Assembly: GCA_023078685.1 (NCBI GenBank)
Contig: JALGAS010000007.1
Span: 496,001-560,000, forward strand
DNA length: 64,000 bases
Direction of reading: 5' to 3'
Source: Neopestalotiopsis rosae
Lineage: Eukaryota > Ascomycota > Sordariomycetes > Amphisphaeriales > Sporocadaceae
Shown: one piece after another, positions 23,165 through 34,911 of the stretch
How positions within the stretch are numbered: position 1 is the stretch's first letter
Layout: each line of letters starts with the position of its first letter
Position numbers and translations under genes: made by a program
The notes under the pieces: generated by a model
What the model was told of the DNA's origin: nothing
The model's database searches: none
Seen by the model: only the letters and a program-made list of their open reading frames with translations

Positions 23165-26100
23165 CTTGTCTTTCAGAAAAACAAATTTCCAGGCCCGGAG
23201 CCGTTACCCGTCTTCCAACCCGCGCGCCCGCGGTAGCTTTGCTCTCACTTCCAAAGGCGGGACGGTCTAGAGAAAGTGTAAAGGCTCGAGCCTTTTCTCA
23301 CAAGTCGTGATGGTTGTCGTTGTCGTCGTTTGCGATGCTGCTGCCAAGTGAAGCCCAGACTTTTCCAATCGAGTCCGTCGTCAGCTTTTCCCCAGATCGA
23401 ACGTTTGCTCTAAGAAAAAGCGACAGTTCAAAGAGACCACCAACAGAAAGCAAAAGTGGAAATAGGAAGGGCGACGGAGCGAGGGGACTAGTTGGTTTAC
23501 TAAAGAGAATCTAGAAAATTGGTCTAAAATTCAGCTGGGTTAGCCTTTCGCCAGTGGATATAGGCTAAGAGAGGTGAACCTCGGGACCCTTTTAGAACCA
23601 GCTGACGAAGACTGATGAATGGAACAAAAATAATGGACCCCAGAATTATTAGATTTCGTAGAGGTGGAAAACAAGTGTGTAGGTCATGTTTTCAATGGCG
23701 ATGATGTGATTCAGTCCCTCTGTCTCTCTTATTTCTGCTGACACTCAAAACATACGAGGCTGCGTACTGGGTTCTGGGTCCTGGGGCTGGGTTTGAATGA
23801 GCCCAGGTGCTTTGCATGACCTCCGCCGACTATAGTCGCATTCACACAGACTTGTCACATTTAACTGCAGCGCCGCACCTACCTTGCAGTAGTAATGTGT
23901 GCAGAGCCAGAGATCCTTCGCCTGCCCGTGGGCCGTGGCCCAGCATCGGGATACGCGGTGCCAATTGGGCATATGGGTGCGTGTCCGGCCTCTCAAGACA
24001 CATGGATGAGGGGACCGAGGGGACCCTCCAAATAATGAGGGCGACCCCACTTTGCAGGGGCCCTGGACACTACTAATTTGTGGTTCAGTCCGTCGAATCT
24101 GCAAGCGATGGATGCACTGCGCGCGTGGTGAGTGAGTGAATGAGTGAGTGATATGATGACTGTTTGCAAGTGTCAGCATCCAGGAGCTACCACCATCTTG
24201 TCTTTGCCGTGTGTGTACTGTCTGTCTGTCTATATTGTGACCCTGGTAACCTGGCACTCGGCACTGTTTGTTCGTAATGCTGGGCGTTGGGCTGGTCTCA
24301 TATTTCCGATCAGGTGGTGAAGCGCCTTCACGATGCTTGACCCAGATCTCGGGGATTATGCGCCCAGCTCAAAAAAAGATCACTGAGATCTGCTACTCGG
24401 AAAGCTCCATATTTAGCGTAGGCGCGCCGACGCGATCGGCTCAACGGTGAACATGAGCATCAATGGCCGCGGCGGTTTCAGGGCATTTTGTCAAATACGA
24501 TCATCTCAACTTTCAGACGAAACAGTGTCTGATAGGAAGAATCACGAACAATACGTGTAGCTGTTGTTCTTGCATGAGAGACTGGATACTTGGGAACCCC
24601 GTTATTGGATGCGTAAAGGGAATAATAACCAGGGTTGGATGGTTTACCGGGCGGGCGAGAACTTTCCGTCTCGATGCCATGTGGCCGTCGCTCACTCTCT
24701 CGCTTTCAGCCGCTGGGCCAAGCAATTTTTTTGCACTCCAAACCCTCTTACCTTCTCTCCCTTGGGATGGTCTCCCGCCCCGGTCGTCAAAAAAGCTGGA
24801 GATGGGTGGTCATCCGACCAGGATCGGACCGCGGCCTGAACTTCCAGCGTGCAGACGCGGCATTGCAGTTGGCTATGTTCTCCGAGAATTCCACACAGAG
24901 GGCTCGGTGTCATATCCAAAAAAGCGGAAAGGAGGCAAAGCCCCGACATAGAAGACTAGAAGGAGAGACTTATCCAACACCCAACGTTTGAAAACTGCCT
25001 CGCCGACGATTGAGAGGACAAATGCACTATGCAAAGTAGAGAGGCTTACTCACTCAGCTGAATGACCGATCATGAGAATTTTCCCATTTCTTCTTTCCTT
25101 AACCGCAGACAAGCAGTGGCAAGAATGACGATATAGAATTCCATTGCCATTGCACTGTAAAAGAGGCGATTGAAAGTGCAGGGACAAGTTTCAAAACGTA
25201 GAGGCCCAAGCGAGGCTTTTTGGGGGGCCGTCGATTGCAATTGGCCGGCGGAGAAGTTGGCATGCTCGGGCGCTCGACTTTCCCGCCAACCATCACGTGC
25301 AGTAAGCAGCCGTCAATATATTGACTTGCATACATAGTACTGCAGCGATGGCGGAAGGCGATACTGTAGTAGCAGTCTCGGCAGTATTTAGGGGCTTGCG
25401 ACTGGCGAGTGCCAGTATAGGACGTCAAGTTGCAGTTTGTCGCGCGTGCTCGGGACCGCTAAGGTGTCTCGGACGAGGAGACTGCACGATTATTGGAGAT
25501 GTTGCAACAACGCGAAGATTGCAGTGATATGGAAGCTCCATTGCACGTTGATTGTTAAACATGCCATGACTACATGTCGAAAATCCCAGCTACAGGGGCG
25601 AAGCGCCGGAGGACGTGTGCGGGGAGTTTGTTGAACGTGAATTCAATTCAAGCAATGAAGGATAATTCTGAAGTGTGATGCGAAGACAGAGCTAGAAATG
25701 GGCCAGATCAAATTGATAGCCAACGTACAGAGTAGGGAGGGCTGTACCTGCCAAGAGTTCATCTTGTGGAGTGTAGCAGGAAGTCTTGTCACGAATTCTC
25801 AGGACGGTCTGGCTGTTCCTTCTTTCGGTGAACTGAGGTGATCATGATTGGATCCTGCTTGAAACATCTACTCTGGCGATTGTCCTTCACCTTCGAGTTG
25901 ATCAAGATCGCACCAAGGCTTGTCAAAGATGTAGATTATGGCGGCAGGTTTTTAAACATCAAAGAGGCATTTCCCGTCCGCGGCAGGAACCGCCAGGACA
26001 AGTCAATACGAGCCACCGGTTTCTTCCCGCCCCAACGGTGAATGCGTGGTACCTATGTGAAGGTGAGTCCTGCAGTGAAAAGCAAAATCACTCTCAAATG

Positions 26101-29100
26101 TTATTGAGTGGCTGGGCATAAAGATCAATTGAAGAAGGGTAGAGTAAAAATATTAAACCACGGTGCTGTCGGTCTGCAGGTTATAAGGATGCGCAATCAA
26201 TGGCTCATGAACCCAAATACTAATCCAACAGGAAATGACAAGATACAATACTATTACCCACCCTTGTGGCCTTGCAGCGGCTGTCAGCAATGTACAGAGT
26301 ACTGATTACTCTTTTGGTATTATCTTTCTCATCAGGCCGGTTCGTAAAATCTCACATGCATCGGGCCAATCGTCCAAGTAAGTGCTCCGTACGATCGGCA
26401 CTCGTTTATTTGCTGGGTACGGCTTTTGACAAGACTATCGATTTTTACTGAATGCGAGGCACGTCATTTAGCAGCCCACTTGTAGACGCGTATGGACCAG
26501 GTGTGCCATGTATCCAATAATTCTATTAAACACCACCCACCCTACCAAGCCTACCTAACTTACGCAGCCCGCGCTCATATGCTGGATGCTAATTACCTAG
26601 GTTACTATAGTACATACTGCTACTTTTTCTTGGGTTCATCTGTCTGCTGCTAGATAAGATCCACTAGGAACGGGCAACAATGGAGACGCTGCGAGACGCC
26701 GCTTTGCATAGAGCTAGCAAAGGCGACAGATAGTGTGCTATAGTCGATATTGCGACTGGCCTCTGGTGTCCGTCAAGTCCGTTGCTATTATTGCTAGTGT
26801 CCAGACCAGAAAGATTGCAGAACGTCGTAGAAGCAATTTTGGGCTATGTTTGAAATTCTGATCAATGCAAGATATAGGAGTGGAGGAGATTGCGCAGCTT
26901 CTGCGCGCGCCCGCTGCCAAATGTCAAAGCCTCGTAAAAGAAAAACGATACAAACAAAGACAGTTGGAGGGTTTCAACTTACCTCAGCCCATTTCGGTTG
27001 ATATGTGGTGTTGCGGGTGACAGGGGGGTAATTCATCAGTCTTGGGCTCCTGGGGGGGTCAACTCACTGTATCTGTACCCTGCCAGTCAGTTGAAAAGTC
27101 GGGGCCACTTCGCTCAACGACAGGCGCGGCAAGTCGATGATCAGCGCCGAACAGAGCGCTGTGAGAGGCCAGCGTTCGTTTAGGGTTTCTCGCAATTACC
27201 CAGAAACGCTGGACGCATCGCAGTTATATCCAAGCTTGCCAAGTCATGATTCTCAGAAAGATGAGGGGACATGGGAACTATCGTCTGAGAAAGAAAGAGT
27301 CTTTCATTAGGGGCTCAGCGGGATCACCCTTTTCACAATACTACTACAGTAAATACCTTGCCTCGGATCCAATGGCCGAGTGACATGACCATGTGTAGGT
27401 ATTCATTCCAACAGCGATCTCAGTAGGGATTGTACCGCAACACCCGACTATCTGTGAGTATCAGTGGGTAATCTCCCGATTTACTCCAGATATGTCAATA
27501 CGCCAGAATAGGAGGTGGGAATTTCACTTCCAACGCATAAAGACTCACGTAATTAATTGTCTCCTCAACTGGGTAAAATACGACTAAATTCATCATCTAG
27601 TGCGCGCGAGTAATACCGTATAGAAATGAAGAAGGAATCACAAACGATGGACAATTGAACAGTTTCAATGGCCACAGCGGAGACATTTCCATTCTCAGTC
27701 TTCTTCATCGGCCTTGCGGTTAGTAGTGTAGCTGAGGATGTACGTACTGCCACTACACACTGCACTAGGCCGTCAGTTGATCGACTGGCTTGGCCCCTGT
27801 ACAATACGCGGATCGTATGCACTTTTGACCATCCAATGCTAGGAATCTGGGTCTAGACTCTAGTGGTAGTCTCTATCTAGGCTGGCTCTGCAAAGGGTGT
27901 CGTCAGAATTTGCAACACCTGAATGGGAGTCTCAGGTGAGGTCTGGCCTTGCGAGATCACGAGTCTGGTCTGATCTACCCGCCTGGATACAGCAGCAAGA
28001 TGGAAGTGTAGACGAATAGATGAGTATATGAAACATATACGAACTGCAGAGAAAAGACCAAAAACTTAAGGGGTAAATTCTGATGGCAAAGCAACAAATC
28101 TTTCATGAAAGAATTGGCGACCGAGGTCTGTCGGTAGCTATTGCAGTTTGTATATGCACTATCTACCTGGTTTTATTGATCGATCAGATTATTAGCCATT
28201 ATTTGATGAACTGCTGCCACCTTTGGGGTTGCATCCAGTCGTCAGTTCATTGAATTGCTCTCTCCATTCCAGCTGCGACCAGCCAGGCACCGCATCCACA
28301 CTTGCAGGCACAAACTCCGTACAGACCATTCCTCAGTGGTACTAAAAGCAAAAAGGTCATCTCCATTGTGCTAAATTCAGCACTTCAGTTGGTGGATACG
28401 GGCTGTGTTCACTGGCCAGCGGTGAGCTTGTGCGCTCCTCCTAGCGCCGCCAGACAGGGTTCAGGTGGTAGCACGTTTATCGGCAAGCCACCCAGGGCCA
28501 CCAGGGCCACCAGGGGAAAAAGAGGAACGACGATGGGGAACACGACCGGGGTGTAGAGAGTCCACTCTCACCTTGGCTCGCTGCACGTCGCTAGCACTCG
28601 TGCTCCGAATAGGGCAAAGTCTCGTTCTTGGACCTCTCGAGGCGTCTCGTTTCTGCAATTCCATCTCGACGCGGACGAGCCCAAGGAAAATGATAGCGTC
28701 TGGTCCTGGGGCCTAGGGGGTCCGGACAACTGAAAATGGAACTCCATCAAGGGTAGTATTTTTTTTTTCCTTCCCTCTCTCTTGCCGTCTGTTATGTACG
28801 GGGTACCAACCTTAGCTATTGCCCATGTGAATGGTTCGGGTTACGGTAGCAGTACTAAGGTCGGTAGGCGCAGGAATCCATCCATCATCCCACTCACTCA
28901 TTCCCTGGGTGTGAGCTTTGTGTTTGTCCCTTGCCTTTGCCTACCTTGCCCTACTACATTTCCTATTTCTCCTTGTCACTTGGAGAGTTCAAGGGCGAGA
29001 GGAGCTGCTTGCATCTATTTACGACTGCTACGACTACAACTGCCAAAAGCCCTCCTCTTTGCTGACCACGTGAATTGCTGATTTGAATCCTGGTCTGGTC

Positions 29101-30136
29101 TGACTGTCCTGCCGGGCGGCCAACCAACATACGCGGCATTCATTCACTTCTTTCCCCCCCCCCCCCTTCCCCTCGCTTGCTACTGTAGCATTCTTTACAT
29201 TTGGGATCCTTCCCCAGCTCGCCGTTTCTCAGTCAGCAGACGAGAGGATAACTCACAATCAACGTTCTCCTTTTCTTTTACCGCAACTTCTCCAAGTTCA
29301 ACATCAACGGGCCTAGAGGATCGCGAATTTTGCCTTTGGCTTCTGCTTACAAGTGACTTTTGGTCATCTGCCACTCGTTTTATATCACAATACTTGCCAT
29401 TCCTTCGGGGACTCCAAAGGAACCTGGTCGACTTATTATTGGAGCCTTCAGCCTTGGACGTAAGCAACAAGACGCGAAACTCGTGTCAAACCTATTACTC
29501 GGCGTATTACATCTTGCGCCGCGCCATTCTCATCCCTCGATCCGCCGAAAGCTCAGCTATGTCTCTCTCCCTCGAACGACATTGAATGGTTTCAGAGAAA
29601 AAGGGTAGCAATACAGACAACAATACTTGGACCATTTATTCGGGCAAGGCTGCGAGAATTGTATAGCTAGAAAAGCTATAGCGACTGGTACAACTTTCGA
29701 ATTGAGATTCTACCTACTCCACTACAACCACCAAACGCAAATTCCGAGTAATACAGACGGTCTATTGCAGCCTTTGTTGGCCGCATATTCGACCAAAACC
29801 CCCATTGCACCGGTCTAATCTAGGTCCCACTGTACAACTTGGACGGGGCAGCGTACGCGTACGACAGGGAGGAGCATTTCAATATCGCTACCTTGAAAGA
29901 CGTTGGACAACTTGCGAGCTCTGAGCTTGCAAAACTTATACCGAAGATCAGCAAAGCAAAGAAGATTTAGTGAACCCTGCTTGCGGCGTTGTGCCGATCG
30001 ACAAGTAGGTGGAAGCTCCGCGCTTGCACGGAAATTTTACCGTGGTTTTGCATATAGGGTTGAGACGGCAAGTCCAACACCCCAGAAGACCGCAGCTCAA
30101 TTCACTCGACCGCTTTGGCGGTGACCGTTTTGCGCC
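23165..30136. other. 7 kb gene-poor region and long leader of the 793-residue gene
   Basis: I find no supportable gene here. The longest ATG frame (24463-24951, 162 codons) is overlapped by other frames on both strands and has no recognisable domain or splice partner. Elements seen are a GCCACCAGG-type 9-base repeat (about 28486-28515), a C13 run (29154-29166), strong C/T-rich promoter-like tracts (28900-29290), and a 12-base palindrome CGTACGCGTACG (29852-29863). The right-hand 900 bases probably form a long leader for the next gene, perhaps with an unspliced or spliced intron. That is inference. Confidence 0.45.
29154..29166 (+). repeat. C13 homopolymer
   Basis: Thirteen consecutive C in a C/T-rich promoter-like tract about 1 kb upstream of the 793-residue gene. 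Confidence 0.9.
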
Positions 30137-32518
30137 ATGGCTGCGACTGCTGGTTTCCCGATGTACCTGCATCAAGATGAGACGTCTATGCTTAATCTTT
30201 CCGACTCGGAAGACGAAAGCGCGCCCCCAACTCCCCGGGAGCCACTTCGCTCCCCGGATACTTCTAGGGCAACATCCAGAGCTGACTCGTTGGACGACTG
30301 GGATGAGGAAGAGGCCAGGCGGAAGAAGACACAAGATGCCGCTGCCAACGTGCCTCTTCATCCAATCCCTGCCATGCAGTCAGCCTTTGCCGAGTCTCTA
30401 GCCGAAGCTACTGCCAACCCGCCCGTGCCCAAGCCCAAGTTAAGGTTTGGCGATGCCAGGGAACGTCGGGCGCGACTCCTCGAGGCCGACATGGACGACG
30501 AGCTTTACAGCGACCTGTGGCGATATCGTCCCGGACAGACACACCACGAGCTATTTAAGTTGATGGCCCAAATTTCCTTTGGTGTTTATCTACTGCTGAA
30601 CGGGATAGCAAATAGCAATGTGCAGGTTGTCAATATTTTGCAGGGCCACATTGACGAGGTTGATGAATTCTTGGAGTTAACAATGGAGGACGTCAAGTTG
30701 GCTACCGAGGACATCCAGGAACGTATTGACTTCCTGAAGCTACCCATGCAAAACATAAGCACATTCGAAAAGATGCTGGAAGATCGTGCCTTCAGATTAC
30801 AGATTGTCACAGGCAACGAAAAGATTGAGCACATTGTCAACCGGACGGCCGCAGCTCTAGCGGCCACTGTCAAGGATGTGGAAGAAGGTTTGAAATCGAC
30901 CGACGAGTTTGCTGCATACTTGGATGATCAGGAGCACCAGCCCTGGAAAGCGTCCAGGCCAGACGTGATTGACATTTTCGAGGCCATGAAGGGCAACGCC
31001 GAGGGATGGAGCAAAGCATTTGTTGAGCTCCAAGAGAATACTGCAATCCTGGATACTCTCCTCATCAAATTGGGACAGACAGTCGCCGATATGGATCGCA
31101 GGGCCGGTGAAGTGAGCAGACGGACGACAGTCAGCCCCATGAGTAACGCCTTTGAGCTTTCGCTGAGAGCCAGCGCCCTGATGCCACTGCAATTTAACGT
31201 GCCCTTCTCGCCGCAGCAAGCAACGGCCGCGGATGCCTCTTCTCGTCACTCTGTGCTCAGTCCACAGTCCTCTAGAAAATCATCCCAGCGGTCATCGTCC
31301 AGCCGGGCTCACTCGGCGTCTTTCTCCTCTTCCCGAACCAATTCCCTACGTACTGCGACACGGAGCCCATCTGAAGACTCGGTCCTCTCATCCCCCAATG
31401 TAAGAGACACGATGCCAGACTTTCAGTTCAAACCTTTGCAGTTACGACGCTCTTCGGCTCCCAGAAAAGCCCCCATCCTGGAGATCGAGACAACAGCTGT
31501 GATGGAAGAGGAGAAGGAGAAGGAGACTCCCAGACCAAGTCCCATCGAGGAAGAGGGGCTGTATATCCTTCAGCCACGTACTTATACTCCACAACCGCCT
31601 GAGCCGGTCCCATCACCGCTAATCCAGCGCCCATCGTCTCCGAGATTGCCAGACTCCACTTATGTCCCGCAACAACTCTCAGCGACTCCACGGCAGATGA
31701 GGACAGCCTCTCCCAGCCAACAGACATTGCAGAGACCAGCTTCGCCGCCGAGGCCAACGTCAGCACGTCAGGCGAGACCAGTCACTCCACCACAAGATTG
31801 GCAAATCTCAAAGCAGGACTGGCCAAACTCGTCAAATCAAGAGTGGCCGACTTCCCCACAGCATGATGAGGCCCTCCCCAAGCGTACGTCTCTGCGCCAG
31901 AGACTATCATTGAAAGGCAGTCATCCACCCGAGTCCATTCAAGTCCCTCCGCGGAATATAAATCGGCCAAAGTACCAATCACCTCGTGTGCAGTATGCGC
32001 ATCAGCTGCAAGGACCCGACTCAGCGTACGCGTCAGATGTGGACATTCAGCCTCCATTGAATCCTCTGGCGGATGCTCTGCAAGAGTTTCCTTCGCCGCC
32101 CGTTTTCATCAACAACACGATTCCGTCACCTCTCAGTGATCAACAATTCTTCCGGCCCGTACAAGCCAGTCCTCATTCGCCTCTGCAACGACCGTGGACT
32201 TCAGGTCCTATAGCTAATCCTCGGCCTCATACGTCAGCGACGCAGTACCAACACCACTCTGGGTATCTGAGAAATCAGCCATCAGCCATGGGTATGAGCA
32301 CGCTGAGCAATGTTACCAACATGGATTCAGAGGGAGGCAAGACGCTCAAGAAAAAGCGCAGCGCATTTGGCTGGTTGAAGAAGGCATTCTCGCTTGACGA
32401 AGAGGAGCGTGCTGCTTTTGAGGCCAAGAAGAGGCAACAAGCTGCTGGTCCGTACTACGAAGGACGAAGCCCCAAATTTCTGGATGGCAGGAGGATAGAT
32501 GGATACGGACGCTACTAG
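30137..32518 (+). CDS. Conserved-looking ascomycete protein with coiled coil, 793 residues
   Basis: I do not recognise a named function. The single exon opens with ATG 30137. Residues 1-100 are disordered, with acidic Ser motifs (LNLSDSEDESAPPTP). Residues about 125-340 form an ordered, mainly helical block: DDELYSDLWRYRPGQTHHELF, then a hydrophobic segment around FGVYLLLNGIANSNVQVVNIL, then long heptad-like helices (DEVDEFLELTMEDVKLATED) typical of coiled coils. From about 350 to 730 it is Pro/Ser/Gln-rich with many SP/TP sites, consistent with phospho-regulation and SH3-type partners. The last 60 residues are basic and look conserved in design (KTLKKKRSAFGWLKKAF, ending GYGRY). The pattern of a coiled coil plus a disordered SP-rich part fits a scaffold or cytoskeleton-linked protein, but that is inference. 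It converges on the F-box gene. Confidence 0.85.
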   Translation: MAATAGFPMYLHQDETSMLNLSDSEDESAPPTPREPLRSPDTSRATSRADSLDDWDEEEARRKKTQDAAANVPLHPIPAMQSAFAESLAEATANPPVPKPKLRFGDARERRARLLEADMDDELYSDLWRYRPGQTHHELFKLMAQISFGVYLLLNGIANSNVQVVNILQGHIDEVDEFLELTMEDVKLATEDIQERIDFLKLPMQNISTFEKMLEDRAFRLQIVTGNEKIEHIVNRTAAALAATVKDVEEGLKSTDEFAAYLDDQEHQPWKASRPDVIDIFEAMKGNAEGWSKAFVELQENTAILDTLLIKLGQTVADMDRRAGEVSRRTTVSPMSNAFELSLRASALMPLQFNVPFSPQQATAADASSRHSVLSPQSSRKSSQRSSSSRAHSASFSSSRTNSLRTATRSPSEDSVLSSPNVRDTMPDFQFKPLQLRRSSAPRKAPILEIETTAVMEEEKEKETPRPSPIEEEGLYILQPRTYTPQPPEPVPSPLIQRPSSPRLPDSTYVPQQLSATPRQMRTASPSQQTLQRPASPPRPTSARQARPVTPPQDWQISKQDWPNSSNQEWPTSPQHDEALPKRTSLRQRLSLKGSHPPESIQVPPRNINRPKYQSPRVQYAHQLQGPDSAYASDVDIQPPLNPLADALQEFPSPPVFINNTIPSPLSDQQFFRPVQASPHSPLQRPWTSGPIANPRPHTSATQYQHHSGYLRNQPSAMGMSTLSNVTNMDSEGGKTLKKKRSAFGWLKKAFSLDEEERAAFEAKKRQQAAGPYYEGRSPKFLDGRRIDGYGRY

Positions 32519-33225
32519 GGAGCATGTATCGAACATCATGCACGGCTTCCATCAATATACGCCCGAAACAACTCGGCCACTTTAGTCGACCAGAGTTGGA
32601 AACAAAAACGAAATTCAGTGGTGGATATGTTGGGGCACAGACCGGGCGCTTTACTTGAATTCATTTCGATACCCCCTTTGCGCGAAGCGATGATTCTTGA
32701 CAGCGATCTTCTTACAATACCGAGAAAAAAAAAAACGCTCATTTGGAAGAACAAAAAACACATCACCATTGAATGGCCTGGAAGTTGGGACAGTCTGTCG
32801 ACTCTGGGAATATTAAGCGTTGGACACGGTTGATCTGGCATTTACGAATCGCGGAATTTTGGATGGTAGTGGATGGCACGTACGAGGAACTATGGCCTGA
32901 AAGACTTGACTGATTCAAAAGACAAATCTGGCATTATTTTGGAATTGAAGCATGGAGTTTAGCGATGTGATTATTTACCTAGGTAGACATGGTCTCACCA
33001 CCCGGGTCTGTTACAGATCCTACACTTATTCGTTAATAACTAACTTCTGATCAACCGTGTATCATGATCTTCTACTTTTGTCGAAGCATATCCCGTTCTA
33101 ATAGGTAGCAGATCAACAAGAAGCTCTATCCAACCAAGTCGGTGGCTATCAAATCATAATCAGACGATTTCAACATGCACGATCTTATGGCTCATTATTA
33201 AGGACTCTAATATCTTGAATTTAGT
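32519..33225. other. Convergent intergenic spacer
   Basis: 707 bases between the stops of the 793-residue gene and the F-box gene. It is AT-rich with A-runs (near 32726) and one CTAGGTAG octamer (32979-32986). No gene seen. Confidence 0.5.
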
Positions 33226-34911
33226 TTACTCGCCCATAACGCCGTAACTCTTGACACGACTAAAATAGAATGGCTTATCGTTCTTCAGGTTGAACTCTCC
33301 CCAGTCATCAGTCAGCTTATTGTAGAGCCCGAAAGCTTTCCACGTCAATTTGTTGTTCTTGGTTCTGCCGGCGCTCTTCATGCTGAGCTGCATGCGGTAG
33401 GTGTACTTGGGTGTGGCGCCCTCGGTCTCGACAAAGAGGTCGCCCTCGGCCTCGGCGGGGGGCACGTCGGGGCTGTCAATCGACGACGAGAGGCGCCAGC
33501 GGCCCTTGAGGGCGTTGGACATGATGGCCGAGGGCAGGTGGGCGGCGGCCTTGTTGGCGTGCTGGTGGACCAGCGCCCGGGTGAGGTGGTGGACCACGTC
33601 GGCGGGCTCGCTGGTGGTGAGCAGGCTGACGGCGGTGCCGTCGCGGAAGAAGCGCAGGTAGCGGTAGTAGGTGACAATGTGCACGGGGCTGTTCCAGGTG
33701 ATGTGGTTGCTCGAGGCCAGACCCGTGCGTATGTAGTTCACGGTGCTGATGTAGCACCCGTTGAAGCGGACCCGGGGCCGCTGGCGGAACATGCGCTGCC
33801 ACGAAGGGTACGCGCCGCCGTCGTAGAGCTCGAGCGTGGTGCCCTCGGCCTCGTCGGCGCGCCGCCGGGCCAGCTCGGCCATGGAGAAGATGGTGTTGTT
33901 GTTGTTGTTGTTGCCGTTTCCTTCGGCCTCGGCTTCGGCCAGCAGCTCAAACTCCGGGTCGAGCTCCTCCCACGCGATGCCGCGCTGCCAGTGGTAGACC
34001 ATGCCGCCAAAGCCGAACTCGGACCCGAGGCAGACGCGCCTCCAGACCTGGTTCTCGGTCGCCACGAGGTAGGCAAACTGCTTGCACACGAGGGAGAGGC
34101 GGACGAGGTCGGCCACGTCGAGCACGGCCACGTCGCGCAGGATGTGCACCAAGATCTCGTCGGGCAGCTCGGAGATGGGGCACGGGGGCGGGGGCATGCC
34201 CTCCACGGCGGGCGGAGCGCCCTGGAGGCTCAGCCCGGCAAAGCTGGCAATGAGGTCCGGCAGAGATAAAGAGACGACGGGGGCGCTTTCTTGTGAGTGG
34301 TGGGCCGTGTTGGGCACGGTGGCGGCAGCATTGGACGGGTTGGTGTCGGGGGCCTCGCCGGGTGGCTTTGACGATTGCGGCGGCTGCTTCTTCTTCCAGA
34401 CGCCGGGAAAGTGCTTTTCCCGATAGGTCCGGTCGACGCGGTTGTCCAGACGGTAGGCCTGGCGGTAGAGATGGAGACTGTCACCCAGCTTGCCCGAGGT
34501 CTCCTTGTCGACGGCCTTTTCATAGAATTCGAGAGCCGTTTCTGGTTCCTTGTCTACTGCCGCCGAGCCGCCATGCTCGAGGGAAGACGACTGTATCGTG
34601 TTGCCCTTGGCGGGATCGTCGTCAAAGGCCATGGTGCGGACGTGCTCGTCCTGTTCGGCGTCTGGAAGAAGATGGGCAACATCATCGCGAGCCGGCAGTC
34701 TCTTTTGATGTTGGCCATATTGTTGTTTCCGAGATGAACTTGCAAATGACGGTGATGATGTGGAGGCAGCGATGGCAGCCTTTGATGATGACGATGTGCC
34801 TGCTTGAGAAGATTCTGCTGATATCTTCTTGTTGCGTGCCGAGACCTCAGCACGCCATTTCTCTCTGAAGCTGTCTAATTCAGACTGGACTTGTTCTGAT
34901 GGCGGTTCCAT
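33226..34911 (-). CDS. pof7: F-box protein of the Pof7/FBXO9 type
   Basis: Substrate adaptor of an SCF ubiquitin ligase, related to fission yeast Pof7, budding yeast Hrt3 and animal FBXO9. It is a single exon of 561 residues when started at ATG 34911; the frame runs further upstream to 35040 but that part looks like leader. A Ser/Lys-rich N-terminus is followed by a TPR-like helical hairpin (about 124-170: ALEFYEKAVDKE, LHLYRQAYRLD), as in FBXO9. The F-box spans about 246-294 (ISELPDEILVHILRDV, RLSLVCKQFAYL). The C-terminal half has the FBXO9-type beta-rich segment with RVRFNGCYIS, VTYYRYLRFF and NKLTWKAFGLYN. Six consecutive Asn codons (33895-33912) sit in a poorly conserved loop. The codon bias is strongly GC-rich in the middle of the gene. 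The F-box assignment is firm and the subfamily probable. Confidence 0.85.
   Translation of the reverse strand: MEPPSEQVQSELDSFREKWRAEVSARNKKISAESSQAGTSSSSKAAIAASTSSPSFASSSRKQQYGQHQKRLPARDDVAHLLPDAEQDEHVRTMAFDDDPAKGNTIQSSSLEHGGSAAVDKEPETALEFYEKAVDKETSGKLGDSLHLYRQAYRLDNRVDRTYREKHFPGVWKKKQPPQSSKPPGEAPDTNPSNAAATVPNTAHHSQESAPVVSLSLPDLIASFAGLSLQGAPPAVEGMPPPPCPISELPDEILVHILRDVAVLDVADLVRLSLVCKQFAYLVATENQVWRRVCLGSEFGFGGMVYHWQRGIAWEELDPEFELLAEAEAEGNGNNNNNNTIFSMAELARRRADEAEGTTLELYDGGAYPSWQRMFRQRPRVRFNGCYISTVNYIRTGLASSNHITWNSPVHIVTYYRYLRFFRDGTAVSLLTTSEPADVVHHLTRALVHQHANKAAAHLPSAIMSNALKGRWRLSSSIDSPDVPPAEAEGDLFVETEGATPKYTYRMQLSMKSAGRTKNNKLTWKAFGLYNKLTDDWGEFNLKNDKPFYFSRVKSYGVMGE

Noticed and set aside
33538..34269. 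243-codon plus-strand frame
   Set aside because: It lies wholly antisense to the F-box gene in a GC-rich part; it is a codon-bias shadow.
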